DNA of 64,000 nucleotides from Stappia sp. WLB 29 (GTDB taxonomy: Bacteria; Pseudomonadota; Alphaproteobacteria; Rhizobiales; Stappiaceae). The stretch is taken from the NCBI RefSeq assembly GCF_023507705.1, contig NZ_JALBGD010000001.1, positions 663,212-727,211 on the forward strand, given 5' to 3'. The notes beneath the pieces were generated by a model. The model was not told the DNA's origin. It did not search any database and worked only from the letters and a program-made list of their open reading frames with translations. Shown piece by piece: positions 28,598-40,876 of this stretch; positions within the stretch are counted from its first letter, which is position 1, and each line of letters starts with the position of its first letter. A program made the position numbers and the translations under genes.

Positions 28598-28626
28598 AAA
28601 AAGCCCCGCCTCCGCGGGGCTTTTTT
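28598..28626 (+). terminator. Intrinsic terminator of rplI operon
   Basis: Stem AAAAAGCCCCGC at 28598-28609 with 28614-28625 around a 4-base loop, ending in T6. Confidence 0.93.
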
Positions 28627-28738
28627 GTTTTGGAAGGCTCGCCTCCCTGTCACTGCCGCGTCACCCGCACCTGCTATCGAGGTCTCGATGTCGGCGCGAC
28701 CCAACCCTCGCCCGGCCTCGACCCGCAAAACTTCACAG

Positions 28739-28764
28739 CGGCCGGCTTGTCCGGCCGTTTTTTT
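28739..28764 (+). terminator. Second, independent intrinsic terminator upstream of tyrS
   Basis: Perfect stem CGGCCGG (28739-28745) with CCGGCCG (28751-28757), loop CTTGT, followed by seven T residues. It lies 113 bases after the rplI terminator with no gene between, implying a short separate transcript, tyrS attenuation, or a backup terminator. Confidence 0.85.
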
Positions 28765-28858
28765 GTCCGCAGTTGTGCGGTCCGGCGCGCTTGCGCTTTT
28801 TGCATGGCAGCTGCCGGCAACCTGATTTCTCCGTGATCTCGGCAACGAGTTCGGCTAA

Positions 28859-28887
28859 GAAATGCGGGCCCTTTCGGGGCGCATTTC
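28859..28887 (+). promoter_or_regulatory. Leader hairpin upstream of tyrS
   Basis: GAAATGCG (28859-28866) pairs with CGCATTTC (28880-28887), with inner CCC/GGG pairing, 28 bases before the tyrS start and without a T run. Its role is unknown; it could mask an upstream ATG at 28862 that lies inside the stem. Confidence 0.4.
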
Positions 28888-28915
28888 ACGTCACCACAAG
28901 ATGCAGATTGGCAAG

Positions 28916-30172
28916 ATGACCGGATTCAAGTCGGATTTCCTGAGGACCCTTAGCGAGCGTGGCTTCATCCACCAGATGTCGGATGAAAGCGGGCTCGACG
29001 ATCTCCTGCGGACTCAGACGGTCACCGCCTATATCGGCTACGATCCGACCGCATCCAGCCTGCATGTCGGCCATCTGATGCAGATCATGATGCTGCACTG
29101 GTTTCAGGCGACCGGCCACCGGCCGATCTCGCTGATGGGCGGCGGCACCGGCATGGTCGGCGACCCCTCCTTCAAGGAGGAGGCCCGCAAGCTGATGACC
29201 GTGGAAATGATCGAGGACAATATCGCCTCGATCAAGCGCGCCTTCTCCAATTACATCGACTACGACAAGGGCCCGCTCGGCGGCGGCCTGATGATCAACA
29301 ACGCGGACTGGCTGCGCCCGCTCAACTACCTGGAGTTCCTGCGCGACGTCGGCCGCCACTTCTCGGTCAACCGGATGCTGTCCTTCGACAGCGTGAAAAC
29401 CCGTCTCGACCGCGAGCAGTCGCTGTCCTTCCTCGAATTCAACTACATGATCCTGCAGGCCTACGACTTCGTCGAACTGGCCCGGCGCTACGACTGCCGG
29501 CTGCAGATGGGCGGTTCCGACCAGTGGGGCAACATCGTCAACGGCATCGATCTCGGCCATCGCATGGGCACCCAGCAACTCTATGCGCTGACCTCGCCGC
29601 TGCTGACCACCTCGTCGGGCGCGAAGATGGGCAAGACGGCCTCGGGCGCGGTCTGGCTCGATGCGGACCTGCTGTCGGTCTATGACTTCTGGCAGTACTG
29701 GCGCAACACCGAGGATGCCGACGTCGAGCGCTTCCTGAAGCTGTTCACGGTGCTGCCGATGGACGAGATCGCCCGCCTTGCCGCGCTCGGCGGTTCGGAG
29801 ATCAACGAGGCGAAGAAGGTGCTCGCCACCGAGGTCACGGCGATCCTTCACGGCCGCAAGGCTGCCGAGGAAGCGGCCGAGACCGCACGCCGTGCCTTCG
29901 AGGAAGGTGCGCTGGCCGAGGGCCTGCCGACGGTGGAGATCGCCCGCGGCGAACTCCACGCCGGCCTCGGCCTGCTGGCAGCCTTCGTCACTGCCGGCCT
30001 GTGCGCCTCCAACGGCGAGGCGCGGCGCCAGGTCAAGGGCGGCGGCCTTCGCGTCAACGACGTGGTGGCACAGGACGAGAAGCGCGTGCTCGGCACGTCC
30101 GATCTCGTGGACGAGGGCGTCATCAAGCTTTCGCTCGGCAAGAAGAAGCACGTGCTGCTGAGAGCCATCTGA
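28916..30172 (+). CDS. tyrS: Tyrosyl-tRNA synthetase
   Basis: A 418-residue class I synthetase charging tRNA-Tyr. HIGH-like motif is [15 protein letters not shown]-like motif is [13 protein letters not shown], and the C-terminal S4-like domain ends [15 protein letters not shown]. Upstream in-frame ATGs at 28862 and 28901 exist, but 28916 matches the family start and length. It is followed by an imperfect terminator. Confidence 0.96.
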   Translation: MTGFKSDFLRTLSERGFIHQMSDESGLDDLLRTQTVTAYIGYDPTASSLHVGHLMQIMMLHWFQATGHRPISLMGGGTGMVGDPSFKEEARKLMTVEMIEDNIASIKRAFSNYIDYDKGPLGGGLMINNADWLRPLNYLEFLRDVGRHFSVNRMLSFDSVKTRLDREQSLSFLEFNYMILQAYDFVELARRYDCRLQMGGSDQWGNIVNGIDLGHRMGTQQLYALTSPLLTTSSGAKMGKTASGAVWLDADLLSVYDFWQYWRNTEDADVERFLKLFTVLPMDEIARLAALGGSEINEAKKVLATEVTAILHGRKAAEEAAETARRAFEEGALAEGLPTVEIARGELHAGLGLLAAFVTAGLCASNGEARRQVKGGGLRVNDVVAQDEKRVLGTSDLVDEGVIKLSLGKKKHVLLRAI

Positions 30173-30200
30173 GCCTCGGGCCATCTTTCCGGACGACTGC

Positions 30201-30230
30201 AAAACCCCGGACGCTCGCGCCCGGAGTTTT
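30201..30230 (+). terminator. Intrinsic terminator of tyrS
   Basis: AAAACCCCGG at 30201-30210 pairs with CCGGAGTTTT at 30221-30230 with one mismatch, around a 10-base loop. The left-hand A run suits the convergent AsmA-like gene as well. Confidence 0.7.
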
Positions 30231-30250
30231 ATCTTTCTTCGGAGCGCCCC

Positions 30251-33200
30251 TCAGCGGTATTCGAAGATCTTGCGGAAAATGCCCGGCGCCATGGCCGAGG
30301 CCGGATTGACCGTCAGCACCGGCTCGGCCAGCGAGCCGGTCAGCCGGTACGTGACGCCGATCAGACCCTCGTCCGAGCCGCCGCCGAGCGCAAAGCCCAG
30401 GATCGGGATCTTGGCGAACAGGTTGTTGAGCGCGAAGACCGGCACGAACGTGCCGGTCATGTCGAGAGACCGCGCCGCCAGATTGACATTGCCCGACACC
30501 GTACCGCCGATGGTCGGCCCGGCCAGCGTGCCGTCGGTGATCGTCAGCAGGTCGCCATTGCGACGGAACTCCAGGTCCAGCGCGCTGAACGTCGCTTCGC
30601 CGCCCCGTTCGGCCGCTGCCATCAGCTGCTGCCGGCGCGGATCGCGCGCTTCCAGCACGCCGGGGCTGCGCGCGAGCTCGCGGATCGCCGGGTCCTCGGT
30701 GATCGCCAGCCGCTTGATCTTGAAGCGGCCTGTCCACTCGGTTGCCGTCGGCATGGTGATAGACAGCAGACCGACACCGCCGCGCATGCGGTCGTAGAGA
30801 TTCGCAAAGCGCAGGATCGCACCGGTGTCCTGGAACGTACCGGCCAGTTCGCGCCCGGCCCCCTCCCCGGTCAGTTTCGCCTGGAAGATCGACTTGCCGC
30901 CCGAAGAGCCGGACAGATCGAGGGCGCGCAACTCGCCGCCGTCCTTCGACATGGCAAGCGACACGCCGGACAAGGTCACACCGTTGAAGCCGATCAGCTG
31001 GCCGACCTCGGCAGTGATCTTGAGCGCGGTCTTGTCTGTCGCTCCGCCCTTGCTGGTCGCGCTCATGCTGGCGATCAGACCGCGCGCGTCGAGCCGCGTC
31101 GCCTGCAGGTCGACGGTGATCTGCCGGCCACGCTTGGACAGGCGCAGGCTGGCGTCGTCGCTCGTGCGCAAGGCAAACCGCGAAAACTCCGCCCGCTCCA
31201 GATCGCCGGACGAGGTCAGGGTGATGCCGCCCTCGATTTCCACTCCTTCGGAGGTGAGGCGGAAGCCGCGGATCTCGCGGCGGCCGTCTGCCTCATTCAT
31301 GCGGAAGACGGCGCGCGCGGCAACACCGGGGCTCTTGCTCCATCCCACTTCGGCCAGTTCGATGGAGGCCCGCGTCAGGTCCACTTCGTAGGACTGGCCG
31401 GCATCCGTCTCCTCGGTCGACAGCTTCAGGGGGCCGTTTACGAAGCCGCGAATGTCGATGCCGCGTTCGGCGAGTTGCTCCGCCGTGACCTCGATCACCA
31501 CACCCTGCCGGGCGACGACGGCCTCGCCATTGGCATTGTCGAACGGCACGACCAGATCGAGATTGGCCGGCAATCCGTCGAGCCGGCCACGCCCCTTCAG
31601 CGACAGGCTTCCCTCGTCCACCGCGAAGGTGAGGTCGGTATTGCTCAGCTTGTGGCCGCGGATCGGACGGGCATTGGAAAAGCCCTTGAGCGATCCGGCG
31701 AGATCCCAGTCGACATCGTCGACCCGCACGTCCTTCACCAGCGCGAAGGTGGCGTTGAGCGTCATCTCGCCGGAGCCCGCCACATCGTCGGGCGCAAGGT
31801 CGTTGCGCGTCAGCACCGTGAAGGGCTCGGCATCCAGAAGCGTCGCCAGCGACTTGGCGGGGCCTTTTGCGGTCAGTTTCAGGACGCCGGTCTTGTCTCC
31901 GCTCTCGCGGATGTCCGGCACCTGGAACACGGTGTCGCTGATGGCGATCTGCTCGCCCGGCCGCGCCACCATGACGCCGGACGGCGAGGTGATCGTCAGC
32001 ACCTCGTCGGCGACCTGAATGCGGCCGGACAGACCCTGCGCCACCGGCACGGTGCCGACCGTGCTGAGGCTGAGGTTGGAGAAGGCGATGTCGACCTGCA
32101 CGTCGTCGCCGGACCAACCCGGCGCCTCGTCCTCTATGTCGAAGGCGGGCGGGCGCAGCGACACGGTTGCTCGCCCCCCTTCGATCCTCCCGTCCACGAC
32201 ATGCTCGATCACCCAGGCGCGGGCCGGCGGGATCATCGTGATAGGCCAAAGCCGCTTCAGCGTGGCGACCGACATCGCGCCGCTCTCGACCGCCAGCGCC
32301 ATGTAGGGGCCGTCCTCGCCGATGCGCAGCGAGCCGGCCCCATCCATGTCCGCCGTACCGGAACGCAGTACCAGCTTGTCGAAATGGATCTCCCGGGTGT
32401 CCAGGTTGGCACGCCCCTCCGCCAGGAACGTCTCCATGGCGAACGGCGGCCCCGGAACGTCGGAGGGACTGATACGGGCATCGCGCGACAGGACACGGAA
32501 CGACCACGCCTCCTGCCATTCGCGCGGCGGCTCGACGATGCCTTCGAAGGGAAGGAAAGTATTGCCCCTCTCGTATTTGGACGGAACGATGCGGAAGCCC
32601 GGTGTTCCCGCCTCCCAGTAGAGCTGGACGTCGATCGTGTCGAAGCCGATCACGGTGCGGCCGCTCTTGATCCAGCCCGGCGAGACGATGACACCGGCCC
32701 GCGTGGTGCCGAAATTACCCTCCGCATCCACCGTCACGTCGAGGCGCCCGCGCACCGGAATGCCGAGCCCCTTGCCCGCGCCCACGGAGGCGTCGATGGG
32801 CACGAACTCGCCCAGGGAGACGTCATAGACATCGACGCGTATCAGGCTTTCGCTGGTCTCCGCGTCGGTGGACCGGCTCGCCTTGGCCTTCCACTGGCCG
32901 AGCCGGCCGGCAATCTCCGCGTCGACCTGCAGCGTTCCGTCGGCCGCCCTCGTCAGCTCCGCATCGATGCCGCGCATGCGGTAGGTCTTTTCGCCTTCCA
33001 GCACGATCTCCGCCGAAACCAGCTCGATGCGGGCGATGCCGCGCCGCGCCAGTTGCGCCACGGCGAGCCGGGCGGTGCGGTCGGCTGCCTCGGCGACCAC
33101 GGCCATGTCGGGGATCTCGCTGGACGATGCCGACCGCGCGACACGTGCGATCTTGAGCCTGGCGTGTTCCAGGCGGATCTCGCCCGGATGCAGGTCCCCG

Positions 33201-33532
33201 GTCACCAGCGCACCCGCATCGAGTGGCGCGGAAACGCGAGGCACATGCAGCGACAGATCGCTGTCCGCATCCACCTCGATCGTAAGGTCGTGCAGCTCCA
33301 CCTTGGGCGGCAGGCCTTCGGACAGGTCCACCGTCACCGCCCCGACTTGCAGCTTCGTTCCGGGGATCGAGGCGCGCTCGGCGATCATCCGCGCCAGATA
33401 GGGCAGGGAAACCGGGCCGCTGCCGAAGGTAACGATCAGGCTGCCGACCACCGCCAGCAACAGGACGCCGAGAACCGCCAACACATAGGTGCGCAGCCGC
33501 CGCCGGGGCTTGCGATGCAGCACGTCTCGCAA
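30251..33532 (-). CDS. YhdP/AsmA-like giant envelope protein
   Basis: A 1093-residue protein with one N-terminal membrane helix (about residues 14-36) and a very long periplasmic beta-rich region, ending in an AsmA-like C-terminal domain (DMTGTFVPVFALNNLFAKIP, then LTGSLAEPVLTVNPASAM). This plan matches YhdP (DUF3971 plus AsmA_2), a bridge-like protein proposed to carry phospholipids between inner and outer membranes. The start is uncertain: 33532 is TTG and 33523 is GTG, with no strong ribosome site. Upstream in-frame sequence up to a stop near 33600 still looks protein-like, so an even earlier CTG start is possible. It is divergent from bcp and convergent with tyrS. Confidence 0.85.
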   Translation of the reverse strand: MRDVLHRKPRRRLRTYVLAVLGVLLLAVVGSLIVTFGSGPVSLPYLARMIAERASIPGTKLQVGAVTVDLSEGLPPKVELHDLTIEVDADSDLSLHVPRVSAPLDAGALVTGDLHPGEIRLEHARLKIARVARSASSSEIPDMAVVAEAADRTARLAVAQLARRGIARIELVSAEIVLEGEKTYRMRGIDAELTRAADGTLQVDAEIAGRLGQWKAKASRSTDAETSESLIRVDVYDVSLGEFVPIDASVGAGKGLGIPVRGRLDVTVDAEGNFGTTRAGVIVSPGWIKSGRTVIGFDTIDVQLYWEAGTPGFRIVPSKYERGNTFLPFEGIVEPPREWQEAWSFRVLSRDARISPSDVPGPPFAMETFLAEGRANLDTREIHFDKLVLRSGTADMDGAGSLRIGEDGPYMALAVESGAMSVATLKRLWPITMIPPARAWVIEHVVDGRIEGGRATVSLRPPAFDIEDEAPGWSGDDVQVDIAFSNLSLSTVGTVPVAQGLSGRIQVADEVLTITSPSGVMVARPGEQIAISDTVFQVPDIRESGDKTGVLKLTAKGPAKSLATLLDAEPFTVLTRNDLAPDDVAGSGEMTLNATFALVKDVRVDDVDWDLAGSLKGFSNARPIRGHKLSNTDLTFAVDEGSLSLKGRGRLDGLPANLDLVVPFDNANGEAVVARQGVVIEVTAEQLAERGIDIRGFVNGPLKLSTEETDAGQSYEVDLTRASIELAEVGWSKSPGVAARAVFRMNEADGRREIRGFRLTSEGVEIEGGITLTSSGDLERAEFSRFALRTSDDASLRLSKRGRQITVDLQATRLDARGLIASMSATSKGGATDKTALKITAEVGQLIGFNGVTLSGVSLAMSKDGGELRALDLSGSSGGKSIFQAKLTGEGAGRELAGTFQDTGAILRFANLYDRMRGGVGLLSITMPTATEWTGRFKIKRLAITEDPAIRELARSPGVLEARDPRRQQLMAAAERGGEATFSALDLEFRRNGDLLTITDGTLAGPTIGGTVSGNVNLAARSLDMTGTFVPVFALNNLFAKIPILGFALGGGSDEGLIGVTYRLTGSLAEPVLTVNPASAMAPGIFRKIFEYR

Positions 33533-33719
33533 CGGCGTGTCACGATGTATGAGGCGTTTCAGCAGTGTCCCGATCCTCTGGGCATGGCAGTGTGATCATT
33601 TGCGATTCGCGACGATCATAGTATGGCGCAAGGGGGATCCGCGCCTGCATGCGATGCGTATCGGTTACAGTCGCGGAAGACCGCACCTTTTACTCTCCAA
33701 ATGACCAAAGGAAGGCAGA

Positions 33720-34193
33720 ATGTCGGAAATCTCAGCCGGAAGCACCGCCCCCGATTTCGAGCTCGAGCGGGACGGCGGCGACACGCTGCGCCTGTCCGAT
33801 CTGCGGGGGCGCAAGGTGGTGCTCTACTTCTATCCCAAGGACGACACGCCGGGCTGCACCAAGGAGGCGATCGCCTTCACCGCGCTCGCCTCGGAGTTCG
33901 AGGCGGCGGGCGCCGTTATCGTCGGCATCTCGCCGGATACGGCAGCCAAGCACGACAAGTTCAAGGCCAAGCACGATCTTTCGGTGATCCTTGCCGCCGA
34001 CCCGGATTCGGCGGTCGCGACCGCCTGGGGCGTGTGGGTCGAGAAGTCCATGTATGGCAAAAAATACATGGGGGTGGAGCGCTCGACCTTCCTCATTGAC
34101 GAGGCCGGCAAGATCGTCGAGACGTGGCACAAGGTCAAGGTGCCTGGCCACGCGGAAGCCGTGCTGGAGTCCGTCCGCGCCGCCGGCGGCTAA
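33720..34193 (+). CDS. bcp: Bcp-type (PrxQ) thioredoxin-dependent peroxiredoxin
   Basis: A 157-residue peroxidase reducing hydrogen and alkyl peroxides. The peroxidatic Cys46 is in DDTPGCTKEA. The resolving Cys five residues later, found in E. coli-type Bcp, is replaced by Ile51, and no other cysteine is visible. It should therefore act as a 1-Cys enzyme needing an external thiol. Start has AAAGGAAGGC upstream. It is divergent from the AsmA-like gene. Confidence 0.92.
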   Translation: MSEISAGSTAPDFELERDGGDTLRLSDLRGRKVVLYFYPKDDTPGCTKEAIAFTALASEFEAAGAVIVGISPDTAAKHDKFKAKHDLSVILAADPDSAVATAWGVWVEKSMYGKKYMGVERSTFLIDEAGKIVETWHKVKVPGHAEAVLESVRAAGG

Positions 34194-34256
34194 GCCGGGC
34201 AAGCGCCGCAGGCGCCGGATCGCTCCGGCGCCTCTCCCGGTGCCAGCGGAGATCGC

Positions 34257-35198
34257 ATGCAAGTTCCCCCAAACAACGTTTCCCAAGACAACGTTTCCCA
34301 ACACAGTGGCTCACCAGACGGCACGGTTCGGCCTCATGGTTCCCTGCCCCGCGTCTCACCGAGCAAGGCCGAGACGGCCGAGTACGCCCCTGCCTCGCTC
34401 GCCTGCGGCGCCCGGCGCGTCGTCGCCTCCCGTTCGCTCGACGAAAAGACCAACGTGGCCCACGCCACCGCCCGCGCCTGGTTCGGCCGCACGCTGTCGC
34501 TGCGCCGGCGCACGGGCAGCGAGCGCATGCCGGACCAGCCCGGCCGGCCGGACGCTCCCGTCCTGCTGCCGCCGCGCGACATGCCCAAGCGCGCCGTCGG
34601 CGGCACGTCGGGCCGCATCGCCCTGCTGCATTCCATCGCCCATATCGAGCTGAACGCCGTCGACCTGACTTGGGACATGGTCGGGCGCTTCGCCGACCGC
34701 CCGTTGCCCCGCTCCTTCTTCGACGACTGGGTGCGCGTCGGGCTGGAGGAGGCCAAGCATTTCTCGCTGCTGCGCCGGCGGCTGGAAGAGCTCGATTCGC
34801 ATTACGGCGCCCTGCCCGCCCATCACGGGCTGTGGGAGGCGGCCGAAAGCACGGGCGACGACCTCGCAGGCCGCCTCGCCGTCATCCCCCTGGTGCTGGA
34901 GGCGCGCGGCCTCGACATCACCCCGCCGATGATCGAGAAGGCACGCCAGCGCGGCGATCCGGAGACCGCGGCGATCCTGGAGATCATCTATCGCGACGAG
35001 AAGCGCCACGTCGCCTTCGGCGCCAAGTGGTTCCGCTATCTGTGCGACAAGGAGCGCTGCGATCCCGAACGCCGGTTCCAGGATCTCGTGCGGCGTCATT
35101 TCAAGGGCGGACTGAAACCGCCGTTCAACGACAGGGCGCGCTCCGAGGCGGGACTCACTCCGGGTTTTTACCGGCCTCTCGCCCGCCTGATCGGCTGA
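34257..35198 (+). CDS. DUF455 ferritin-like protein
   Basis: A 313-residue DUF455 protein, a ferritin-like helical bundle with a probable di-iron site. Candidate ligands lie in AHIELNAVDLTWD, EEAKHFSLL, VLEARGLD and DEKRHVAFG, the usual E...ExxH...E...ExxH order. Function is unknown; the fold resembles MiaE-type oxygenases. The N-terminus is odd: residues 5-15 (NNVSQDNVSQ region) come from a 14-base direct repeat (34273-34286 and 34288-34301), and the true start may be further in. It lies 63 bases after bcp. Confidence 0.82.
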   Translation: MQVPPNNVSQDNVSQHSGSPDGTVRPHGSLPRVSPSKAETAEYAPASLACGARRVVASRSLDEKTNVAHATARAWFGRTLSLRRRTGSERMPDQPGRPDAPVLLPPRDMPKRAVGGTSGRIALLHSIAHIELNAVDLTWDMVGRFADRPLPRSFFDDWVRVGLEEAKHFSLLRRRLEELDSHYGALPAHHGLWEAAESTGDDLAGRLAVIPLVLEARGLDITPPMIEKARQRGDPETAAILEIIYRDEKRHVAFGAKWFRYLCDKERCDPERRFQDLVRRHFKGGLKPPFNDRARSEAGLTPGFYRPLARLIG

Positions 35199-35315
35199 TC
35201 GGATTCTCGAATTCAGACAGTTCCTTAGCTTTTGTTAACCTTAACGCAGCATGATCGGATCCAAAGAAGGTGCCGCGTATGTGTCCGGCACCGCCGGGAA
35301 CGGGTCCACAGACGA

Positions 35316-36722
35316 ATGACAGGACACGCAGGAAACGGCCGCAGGGATTTCGGCAAGCGGAAGGAACCGCACCGGGTGATCATCGCCCGCGGCGACAATG
35401 TCCGCAGCTTCACCATCTCCCCGCTCATGGCCGGCATGGCGACTGCGGTCGGCATCATGCTCGCGGTCGGCTACATCGGTGCGACCGCCTATCTCGTCCT
35501 GCGCGACGACATCATCCAGTCTTCCGCCGAACGCCAGGCGCAGATGCAGCTGTCCTACGAAGACCGCATCGCCTCGCTGCGCTCGCGCATCGACCAACTG
35601 ACCAGCCGCCGCGTGCTCGAGCGTCGCAGCATCGAGGAGCAACTCGCCGACGTCGTCGAGCGCCAGCGCGACCTCGACACCCGCCAGGCGCGGGTCTCCG
35701 GCCTGTTGGCCAAGGCGGCCGAGAACGGCATCCGCGTCGCGGTCGGCGGCCCCGTGCCGGCGGCCAAACCGGCCTCACCGGTCGTCGCGCTCGGCTCGCT
35801 CGATGCCCCGACCGGCATCGGCGGCACGCCCGAACCGATCGATATCTCGCCCGTCCTCAGCCTGCGCGGCACCAAGGCCGACTACAACGCCGCTGCCGAA
35901 GCCGCCGCCCGCCAGGGGGCCGCCGCTCCCGGCAAGCCGCTGCGCGACCTTGCGCCGGACGCACCGGCGGCGGCGGCTCCTGCAGCGGACGGTCCGGTCA
36001 CCGGCGCTGCCCCCGACCAACGCGTCGAGCTGATCGAGAACGTCAACGCCGCGCTCGCCCGCATGGACAGCGAAGCCCATGCCGCGCTCGACGTGATCGC
36101 CGTCACCGCCGAGCGCGATGCTGCCGCCATCGCCGACACGGCGGACGAACTCGGCCTGCAGCTCGCCGGCATCAAGATGGACCTCTCCTCCGGCCAGGGC
36201 GGCCCGTTCGTCCCGCTCGCCGGGTCCGACTTCGACACCCGCATCGAGCGCGCCGAGAAGGCCCTGCTCGCCCTCTCCCAGCTCAAGGACGCCGCCCGCG
36301 GCATCCCGCTCGCCTCGCCGGTTCCCGGCGCAGAGCTGTCTTCCTCCTTCGGCCCGCGCGTCGACCCGTTCCTCGGGCGCATGGCCATGCATACGGGCCT
36401 CGACTTCCGCGCCACCGCCGGCGTCACCATCCGCGCACCGGCTCCCGGCAAGGTGATCTTCTCGGGGCGCAACGGCGGCTACGGCAGGTCGGTCGAGATC
36501 CTGCATCCCAGCGGCGTCGTCACGCGCTTTGCCCATATGAGCCGCGTCTCGGTGAGCGAAGGCGACGAGGTCGCCGCCGGCGATCCTCTCGGCGCCGTCG
36601 GCTCCACCGGCCGTTCCACCGGCCCGCACCTGCACTACGAGGTCCGCATGGACGACCGGCCGCTCAACCCGGCCCGCTTCCTGCGCGCCGGCGAGAAGAT
36701 CGCAACGCTGCTGGACGATTGA
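35316..36722 (+). CDS. M23 family metallopeptidase
   Basis: A 468-residue inner-membrane-anchored LytM-type protein. One membrane helix at about residues 40-63, a long coiled coil (about 70-145), an Ala/Pro-rich linker, then the M23 zinc peptidase domain in the last 130 residues. Zinc ligands are complete: HTGLDF, and HLHYE for the HxH. It is probably a peptidoglycan endopeptidase acting in the periplasm during growth or division. The start follows a region with only a weak purine run; a longer frame upstream is not conserved-looking. A strong terminator follows. Confidence 0.9.
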   Translation: MTGHAGNGRRDFGKRKEPHRVIIARGDNVRSFTISPLMAGMATAVGIMLAVGYIGATAYLVLRDDIIQSSAERQAQMQLSYEDRIASLRSRIDQLTSRRVLERRSIEEQLADVVERQRDLDTRQARVSGLLAKAAENGIRVAVGGPVPAAKPASPVVALGSLDAPTGIGGTPEPIDISPVLSLRGTKADYNAAAEAAARQGAAAPGKPLRDLAPDAPAAAAPAADGPVTGAAPDQRVELIENVNAALARMDSEAHAALDVIAVTAERDAAAIADTADELGLQLAGIKMDLSSGQGGPFVPLAGSDFDTRIERAEKALLALSQLKDAARGIPLASPVPGAELSSSFGPRVDPFLGRMAMHTGLDFRATAGVTIRAPAPGKVIFSGRNGGYGRSVEILHPSGVVTRFAHMSRVSVSEGDEVAAGDPLGAVGSTGRSTGPHLHYEVRMDDRPLNPARFLRAGEKIATLLDD

Positions 36723-36747
36723 ACAGATCGGCTTCATCGCAAACGAC

Positions 36748-36773
36748 AAACGGCGCCCCGAGGGGCGCCGTTT
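36748..36773. terminator. Bidirectional intrinsic terminator
   Basis: Twelve-bp stem AAACGGCGCCCC at 36748-36759 with 36762-36773 around a very tight turn, flanked by A and T runs; shared by the M23 gene and prfB. Confidence 0.9.
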
Positions 36774-36804
36774 TCGTTTTTGTATGCGGGGATGGACGAA
36801 GACG

Positions 36805-37936
36805 TCAGTCGACGTCCTCGACGGCGTCCGGGGCGCCGCCGAAGGCGCGCTGCGCCAGCGTGGCTTCCATGAACTCGTCGAGATCGCCGCCCAGCACACC
36901 GGTCGGGTTGGTGCTCTCGACGCCCGTGCGCAGGTCTTTCACCAGCTGGTAGGGCTGCAGCACGTAGGAGCGGATCTGGTGGCCCCAGCCGATCGAGGTC
37001 TTCGATGCGGCCTCGGCATTCGCCTTCTCCTCGCGCTTCTGCAGCTCCAGTTCGTAGAGCCGCGCTTTCAGCATCGCCCAAGCGGTCGCCCGGTTCTTGT
37101 GCTGCGAGCGCTCGGACTGGCACTGCACCACGATGCCGGTCGGCTGGTGGGTGATGCGCACCGCCGAGTCGGTCGTGTTGACGTGCTGTCCGCCCGCGCC
37201 CGAGGCGCGATAGGTGTCGATGCGGCAGTCGCTCTCGTTCACCTCGATCTCGATCGAGTCGTCGATGACCGGATAGACCCACACGGAGGCGAAGCTGGTG
37301 TGCCGGCGTGCCTGGCTGTCATAGGGCGAGATGCGCACCAGCCGGTGCACGCCCGATTCCGTCTTCAGCCAGCCATAGGCGTTCTCGCCCTTGATCTTGA
37401 GGGTCACCGACTTGATGCCGGCCTCCTCGCCATCATGGATCTCGAGTATCTCGACCTTGTTGCCGTGCTGCTCCGCCCAGCGGGTGTACATACGCAGCAG
37501 CATGCTCGCCCAGTCCTGGCTCTCGGTGCCGCCGGCGCCGGAATTGATCTCGACATAGCAGTCGTTGCCGTCGGCCTCGCCCGACAGGAGCGAGGCGATC
37601 TGGCGCTTGTTGACCTCGGTGCGCAGCGCCTTCAGCGCCGCCTCCGCCTCGGCGACCACGTCCTTGTCGCCTTCCATCTCGCCGAGCTCGATCAACTCGA
37701 GATTGTCGGCAAGGTCGGCTTCCAGCTTGCGCACGCCCGTCAGCCCGTCGTCGAGCTGCTGGCGTTCGCGCATCAGTTTCTGCGCCTTCGCGGGATCGTC
37801 CCAAAGGGTCGGATCCTCGGAAGCGGCATTCAGTTCATCCAGACGGACAATCGCGTTGTCCCAGTCAAAGATGCCTCCTCAGCAGGCTTATGGCCTGCTT
37901 GATTTCGTCGACCACGGCCTCGGTTTCAGCGCGCAT
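36805..37936 (-). CDS. prfB: Peptide chain release factor 2, with programmed +1 frameshift
   Basis: RF2 recognises UAA and UGA. The gene is in two frames: ATG at 37936 encodes 23 residues to CTT TGA, then a +1 shift enters the frame that continues 353 codons to 36805, giving 376 residues. The GGQ catalytic motif is in [10 protein letters not shown]. The codon-recognition tripeptide reads SPY ([11 protein letters not shown]) instead of the SPF of E. coli, which I believe is usual in alphaproteobacteria. The first frame starts [19 protein letters not shown], matching RF2 helix 1, so both parts are needed. It lies in the amiC-mrcA-prfB order. Confidence 0.95.
37864..37879 (-). promoter_or_regulatory. 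prfB +1 programmed frameshift site
   Basis: On the minus strand an internal Shine-Dalgarno AGGAGG (37879-37874) is followed by CAT, then CTT TGA C (37870-37864). The slippery CTT next to an in-frame UGA with an SD three bases upstream is the classic RF2 autoregulation site: low RF2 makes ribosomes pause at UGA and slip forward. Confidence 0.95.
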
Positions 37937-38140
37937 CGCTGTCCTTTCTCGCCAGTTGGGGGTTGCAGTGCGAAAAGATGGACGCCGCGAAGGCCGAAGG
38001 CTCGGCGGCATGTCCGTTTCGGTCGCGGACCATAGTTGATCGGCCCGCCAATCGCAAACGCCGCAGCCGGGTCTCCCCTGCCGCGGCGCCGAAGTTTTCG
38101 GGCCCGCACATCCGGCAGTGCCGAAGCGCGCGCTGTCAGA

Positions 38141-40594
<2,454 letters not shown>

Positions 40595-40876
40595 ATATCC
40601 GGCTCGTCTATCCCGGTAATCTCGATCTTGCGTCGCAGGTCAGGCCGGCACGCATCGCTTCGACGCGCGTCCCGAGCAGTTTGCCGTCCGGTCCGGCAAC
40701 ATGCCTGGTGCGGGAGGCTGCCCCGCCGTCATGCCCCTGTTTGCGTCCCCTCGCAATAGCGGATTCGGGCCTTGACGTCCCCTCGTTCCGCATTGCGGCG
40801 AACCGCCCGGGATCACGCCCCGCAACACCCCCTCCATCCTCGACCAATATGGCGATGCTGAGGCGGGACCGCTTGT

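Noticed and set aside
36805..37936. Apparent nonsense mutation splitting prfB
   Set aside because: The stop lies in a perfect programmed frameshift context, so the gene is functional.
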